Assembly (NCBI GenBank): GCA_000277445.1
Contig: AJWJ01000204.1
Coordinates: 1 to 38,725, forward strand
DNA length: 38,725 bases
Source of the DNA: Polysphondylium violaceum
Taxonomy: Eukaryota; Evosea; Eumycetozoa; Dictyosteliales; Dictyosteliaceae
Direction of reading: 5' to 3'
Shown here: positions 34,817 through 38,725 of the stretch, piece after piece
Layout: every line of letters begins with the position of its first letter
Numbering within the stretch: the first letter of the stretch is position 1
Program-made: the position numbers and the translations under genes
The notes under the pieces: generated by a model
The model's database searches: none
What the model was told of the DNA's origin: nothing
Seen by the model: the letters and a program-made list of their open reading frames with translations, nothing else

Positions 34817-36515
34817 ATGAAAATTTTAGATTTAGAAGAAGAGTTTGGTTTATCTGTTGAAACTTTCTTTACTTTCTTTTTTGAAAGTACAAATTTTAAA
34901 CAAAAATATCATGCCTCAAGAGTATATATCCCCCATCTTACTATATATCTATCTTTTAGAACTAGGATACTAGTGTTTATTTGTAATATGTTTATCGGAA
35001 TAGGAACTTTAGCATTGTTCTAATCTCATCACCTTCATTCTTATTTGAATATAATAACAGGGAGATAGAGATATTGAAATAAAACCATGGACACCAACTT
35101 CTGATGGAAGATATACTAGAGAAATTGTATTTTGTTCAGCTATTTCAAATAGTTCAGTAATCAATTCCATCGTAGGAGATAAAGCAAAAGTTAGAGAGGT
35201 ACAACACTATAAACTCGCCGATGGTAGATTAAATGTTATTGCAGAGACATTTTTTGAAGGCAAAGTAGGTCAAAGTTTTCAATCTGTTTCTGAATGGAAT
35301 GTAGTTCCAATCAATGAACCACAACCAGGTTGCAAGGTTGTAATCAAAGTTAAAAATAATTACAAAGGTACCATGTTTAAAGATAGAATAGAGAGTTGGG
35401 TACATTCAACTACTGAAGACTCTTTCAAGAAATGGTTGGATTTGGTTAGACAACAAGTTGAAGAGTATGAAAAGAATGAACAACTTAAACGTGTCACTCC
35501 TACTCCAGTTAGACCACAACAACAACGAGATGAAAATGATGAAAATAGAAACACTGTTATTCCATTTGAAATGGTCGATGAAAATCAACAACAAGTTATT
35601 CAACAAAATAGACAATCTAGACAACAACATACAACCACTACTACTACAACAACTAGTTCAAATAATAGTAATAATAATAATAATAATAATAAAGCAACAA
35701 CAACAACAACAACAGCAATCTCATCACCTGTATCAAATAAAATCACTCTTAGTCCACCACTTAATAATCATGACGATGAATCAACAATTACAATGGTTGA
35801 AGAACATACCACCACCACATTTAGTTATCACAATCATCACCATAGCAACAATAACAGAGATGATAGTGATAATGAATCTGATCTTTCAGATATTAGTCAT
35901 GTACCACCATCCCATCTTGGTGACTTTACAGATGATGAAGAATATAATAGTAACGAAGAATTTTATGATACAAACGATGTATGGCAATCTTCTTCTTCAG
36001 AATCACAAAAGAGAGACATTAAAAACTTTATGCAAACCATCAATAATGATCTTACAAATATAAAGAGTATCATTGAAGTAAATCACAATAGATTATTGGG
36101 TTTGGAAGATTCTTTCCAATCCTCTAGGAATTTGGTTGGTAGTGGTGTTGTTGGTAACAATAATAATAATAATATAAATAACAATAGACAACAACATCCA
36201 ACCACTACAACTACCTCTTCTTCTATTACCAATGGTGGAAATGTTAATAGCGATTTAACAACTACCTATTTGAATAGATTGGAAGAAATGGTAAAGAATC
36301 TTCAAGAAGATGAAATGAAATCTAGAGAAAAACAAAAAGATTGGGAACAAAAGATTGCTGATTTAGAGAAAAAGTTACATTCTCTTGGCTCTTCACAATC
36401 AAAATATATTATGTGGTTAAATATTGGTGCCTTCGTATTTTTCTTGATAGGTTGGCCCATTGCCGCTAAAAAAATATGGAAACATATTCCAAAAGAATTG
36501 TTTGGTTTTAAGTAA
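34817..36515 (+). CDS. Tail-anchored VASt-domain protein (Lam/Aster lipid-transfer type)
   Basis: Two exons (34817-34921, 35061-36515) with a 139-bp intron encode 519 residues. Residues about 10-175 match the VASt (StAR-like) domain of yeast Lam and animal GRAMD1/Aster proteins: TFFFESTNFKQKYHASRGD, then DIEIKPWTP, a 'VREVQHYKLADGRLNVIAE' stretch and KVVIKVKNNYKGTMF. VASt domains of that family hold and move sterols between membranes at contact sites. A Thr/Asn/His-rich low-complexity middle and a coiled coil (about 425-475) follow. One membrane helix lies at about 486-506 (MWLNIGAFVFFLIGWPIAA), with only a short basic tail after it, so the protein is predicted to be tail-anchored. The GRAM domain usual in front of VASt is absent. 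Without the intron the protein would stop soon after residue 35. Confidence 0.85.
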
Positions 36516-36892
36516 AAATAGTTTATATTATATATATATACATACACTTTTTTTATTTGTTATTTACAAATAAAGTCAATATAGTTTAGTAAAGAATTCC
36601 TTTTATTTTATTTATTTTATTTCATTATTTCATTTATTTAATTTGAGAGTTAAGGTTTGAGCTTATGTAAATAATAAACTTGGAATTTACTAAATTAATA
36701 GAATGGAAAAAAGACATTTATATTTTAATTCTATCTATTAATCATTTTATGTAATTGGATTTATTTTTTTTTTTTTTTTATATTAGATTTAACATTTTGT
36801 CAAAATTATAATTTCAAGATATTTTTAATACTTGAATTTAAAACAAACAAAACATTGAATAATGATGATAGTTTTGGAAATGATTAATATGA
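36516..36892. other. Convergent 3' intergenic region
   Basis: This 377-bp region between two gene ends is nearly all A/T. It contains polyadenylation-like AATAAA at about 36568-36573, a (TTTAT)n-like stretch at 36600-36640 and a T run at 36765-36779. No gene was seen. Confidence 0.4.
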
Positions 36893-38337
36893 TTATTTAT
36901 GTTGAGTAAAAGTGGAGTTGAGAGCACCAACTTTGATATTAGAGTAAATAACATAGGCATTGGCATATTTGGATTCAACATCAGTTGGAACACCAGAGGT
37001 TGTAGAGCAACCGCCACGAGCAACACCTGGTTTGGAGGCATCGGCGTTGGTTGGATAGCTACTATCGAGCCATAACATTTCAGCAAAATAATCATCCCAA
37101 AGACTGAGAACAAGAACCATACCATCCTTTAAAGCATCACCCATAGCTGCAAGCCCACCATGTTTGTTGAATGAGTCTGGATCATTAAATGCTTCCTTTT
37201 GGCTATCACAAAAGTGTTGAGAAATTTCATTACCACTAACACCTGGAACGGTGGATTCAGATTGAGAGATGACTTGACCATTTTGGACATAGAGTCTTCT
37301 AATGGCAGAAAGGGTACCACTTGTAGTACCATCATCGGTGATGAATTGAGTTACTACTGTAAAAACTGATTTGGTATCAACAGTGGAACCTGGGCCAAAG
37401 AATGTTGTGTTACCCATACGATATGGATTGTAATCACAACCATCTGGATCACAAATACTGGCATATCTATTGGATGAGGCAGAACCACCACAAGCATCTG
37501 TATCACACATGGATTGTTTATGAGTATCACATGGATGTGGGGTTACAGCAGTGGCCATATTGTTGGCTTCCCAGAGATCCATTTCAGCACAACAGGAACC
37601 ATGATTTCCAACACCAGTGTTTGGATTATTACTTGATGGGACCCAACCGTCAACATTACCCTATTAATAAAACTAAAGTTAATAAATTTTTCAACAATAA
37701 AAATATCTATGTTAAAAAAACTTACTTCACCACTAATAAATTTAAGATCTCTTGGACATTGTGCATCACAATAACCAGTACCAAATTTCGCACCAGCTTG
37801 ATTGGTTGGGAAACGAGCCATACCACCATCACTATCCATGGAAACCAAATATAGAGCACCATTGAGACCACAATCTAAAGAAGAGACATCAACATCAAAA
37901 CTAAATTCTTGATTGAGGAGATAGAACATTTGGTAGTTGGTCTCATTTTCCATCAAGAATAAACGGGAACCAATATTTTTACCTTGACTTTGAGTGACAA
38001 AATTTAGACGAACAGCATCTTTATTTGTAGTAACACCATAGACACTAGAGTATTGGGCACCTTCTAAAGCACAGTTTTCAGCACAGGTTTTGTCATCTGG
38101 ACAATCTTTGGCACTCCAAGTATTACCAGTGTAACAGTTACTTCCTTGGTCATTGTGAACCCATCTCCAATTGGCATCAATAGTAATTTCACCATTTTTG
38201 CTCGTACACTTTCCTCCTTCTTGACATTCTTGCCAAGTAATTGATGGATGAACCTCTGGATTTAATGCACCTGGCTTTTGACAATTCACCAGATTACAAG
38301 TGAGTAAAAGTATTGTTAAGAATAAATATTTATACAT
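36893..38337 (-). CDS. Secreted GH7 cellulase (cellobiohydrolase type)
   Basis: Two exons (38337-37726, 37660-36893) with a 65-bp GTAAGT intron give 459 residues. A signal peptide ([19 protein letters not shown]) precedes Q-K-P-G and the GH7 fold. Typical segments are [46 protein letters not shown], and [20 protein letters not shown]. The catalytic triad motif EMDLWEAN (Glu230 nucleophile, Asp232, Glu235 acid/base) is complete. Many cysteines are in the conserved GH7 spacing. The enzyme hydrolyses beta-1,4 bonds of cellulose outside the cell, or in spore-coat and stalk remodelling, where dictyostelids make and remove cellulose. There is no carbohydrate-binding module after the catalytic domain. 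Loop details that separate exo- from endo-acting types were not resolved. Confidence 0.95.
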
Positions 38338-38725
38338 GATTTATATAAATAAAGATATAATATTATTTGTTTGTTGTTTGTTTTGTAAGTATTTGTTAAA
38401 ATGTTAACTGAATGATTTTACAATTTTGTAAAAAGTTCATTAAATACTTTTTCAACGACGCATACATTCAACTTTTGTGATGAGTAATAACAACTTTTTT
38501 TAATTTATCCAATGATTACATAGGTTTCAATGAAAATAATTAAAAATCTCTCCAACTGACATATGCCATCCCCAATGCCTAAATTTTATTGGATCTCTCT
38601 CTAAAAATAAAAATTGATTTTTTTTTAAAAAATTTTTACACCAATGAAATTCAAAAAAATGCAGACTTTTAGGGATGCCCCCAAATTTTATCGATATAAA
38701 AATAATTTTAGATTTAAATATTTTC
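38338..38725. other. Upstream region of the GH7 gene, to window end
   Basis: This 388-bp AT-rich region contains the promoter of the minus-strand cellulase. It has a (TTTG)n stretch at 38366-38383 and A/T runs near 38618-38635. No gene was seen before the window ends. Confidence 0.35.

Overview
The window is nuclear DNA of a social amoeba (Dictyostelia), most likely a species other than Dictyostelium discoideum. The evidence is AT-rich intergenic DNA full of poly-T and poly-A runs; short GT-AG introns, mostly 60-145 bp, often with GTAAGT or GTATGT donors; compact genes on both strands; Asn, Gln, Thr, Ser and His homopolymers inside proteins; an FNIP-repeat protein; and a family 7 cellulase. 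Coding regions are less AT-extreme than in D. discoideum. I infer the clade, not the species.

Layout. 1-5 kb: an FNIP-repeat protein (+), a golgin with a GRAB domain (GMAP-210/Rud3 type, -) and a divergent LYR-motif mitochondrial assembly factor (+). 5-9.5 kb: a large WD40-pseudokinase fusion (-) with a Val/Glu/Pro repeat tract. 10-11.6 kb: an LCLAT1/AGPAT5-type acyltransferase (+). 11.6-14.3 kb: a less orderly stretch with one unrecognised 433-residue gene (+) between coding-like fragments. 14.4-18.1 kb: LSM12 (-) and the mitochondrial ATP synthase beta subunit (-). 19.3-21.7 kb: a sedolisin (S53) protease (+) whose reading frame breaks once near the 5' end. 22.9-25.2 kb: NADPH-cytochrome P450 reductase (+). 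25.2-25.5 kb: a foldback (inverted-repeat) element. 25.6-30.1 kb: a five-finger C2H2 transcription factor (-). 32 kb: a 66-residue protein ending in a CaaX box (+). 32.3-34.5 kb: MCM-binding protein (-). 34.8-36.5 kb: a tail-anchored VASt-domain protein (+). 36.9-38.3 kb: a secreted GH7 cellulase (-).

The genes do not form one pathway. They are ordinary eukaryotic single genes for Golgi tethering, mitochondrial energy metabolism, lipid handling, replication, lysosomal proteolysis and cellulose breakdown. Most multi-exon models here were built by matching GT-AG junctions by hand so that phase and protein similarity agree across each intron. No tRNA, rRNA, CRISPR array, retroelement or virus-like element was recognised. 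The most unexplained structures are the 237-bp foldback at 25231-25467, the lineage-specific gene at 12377-13678 with its flanking coding debris, the myristoylation-ready WD40-pseudokinase fusion, and the transcription factor carrying two separate CWCH2 finger pairs.
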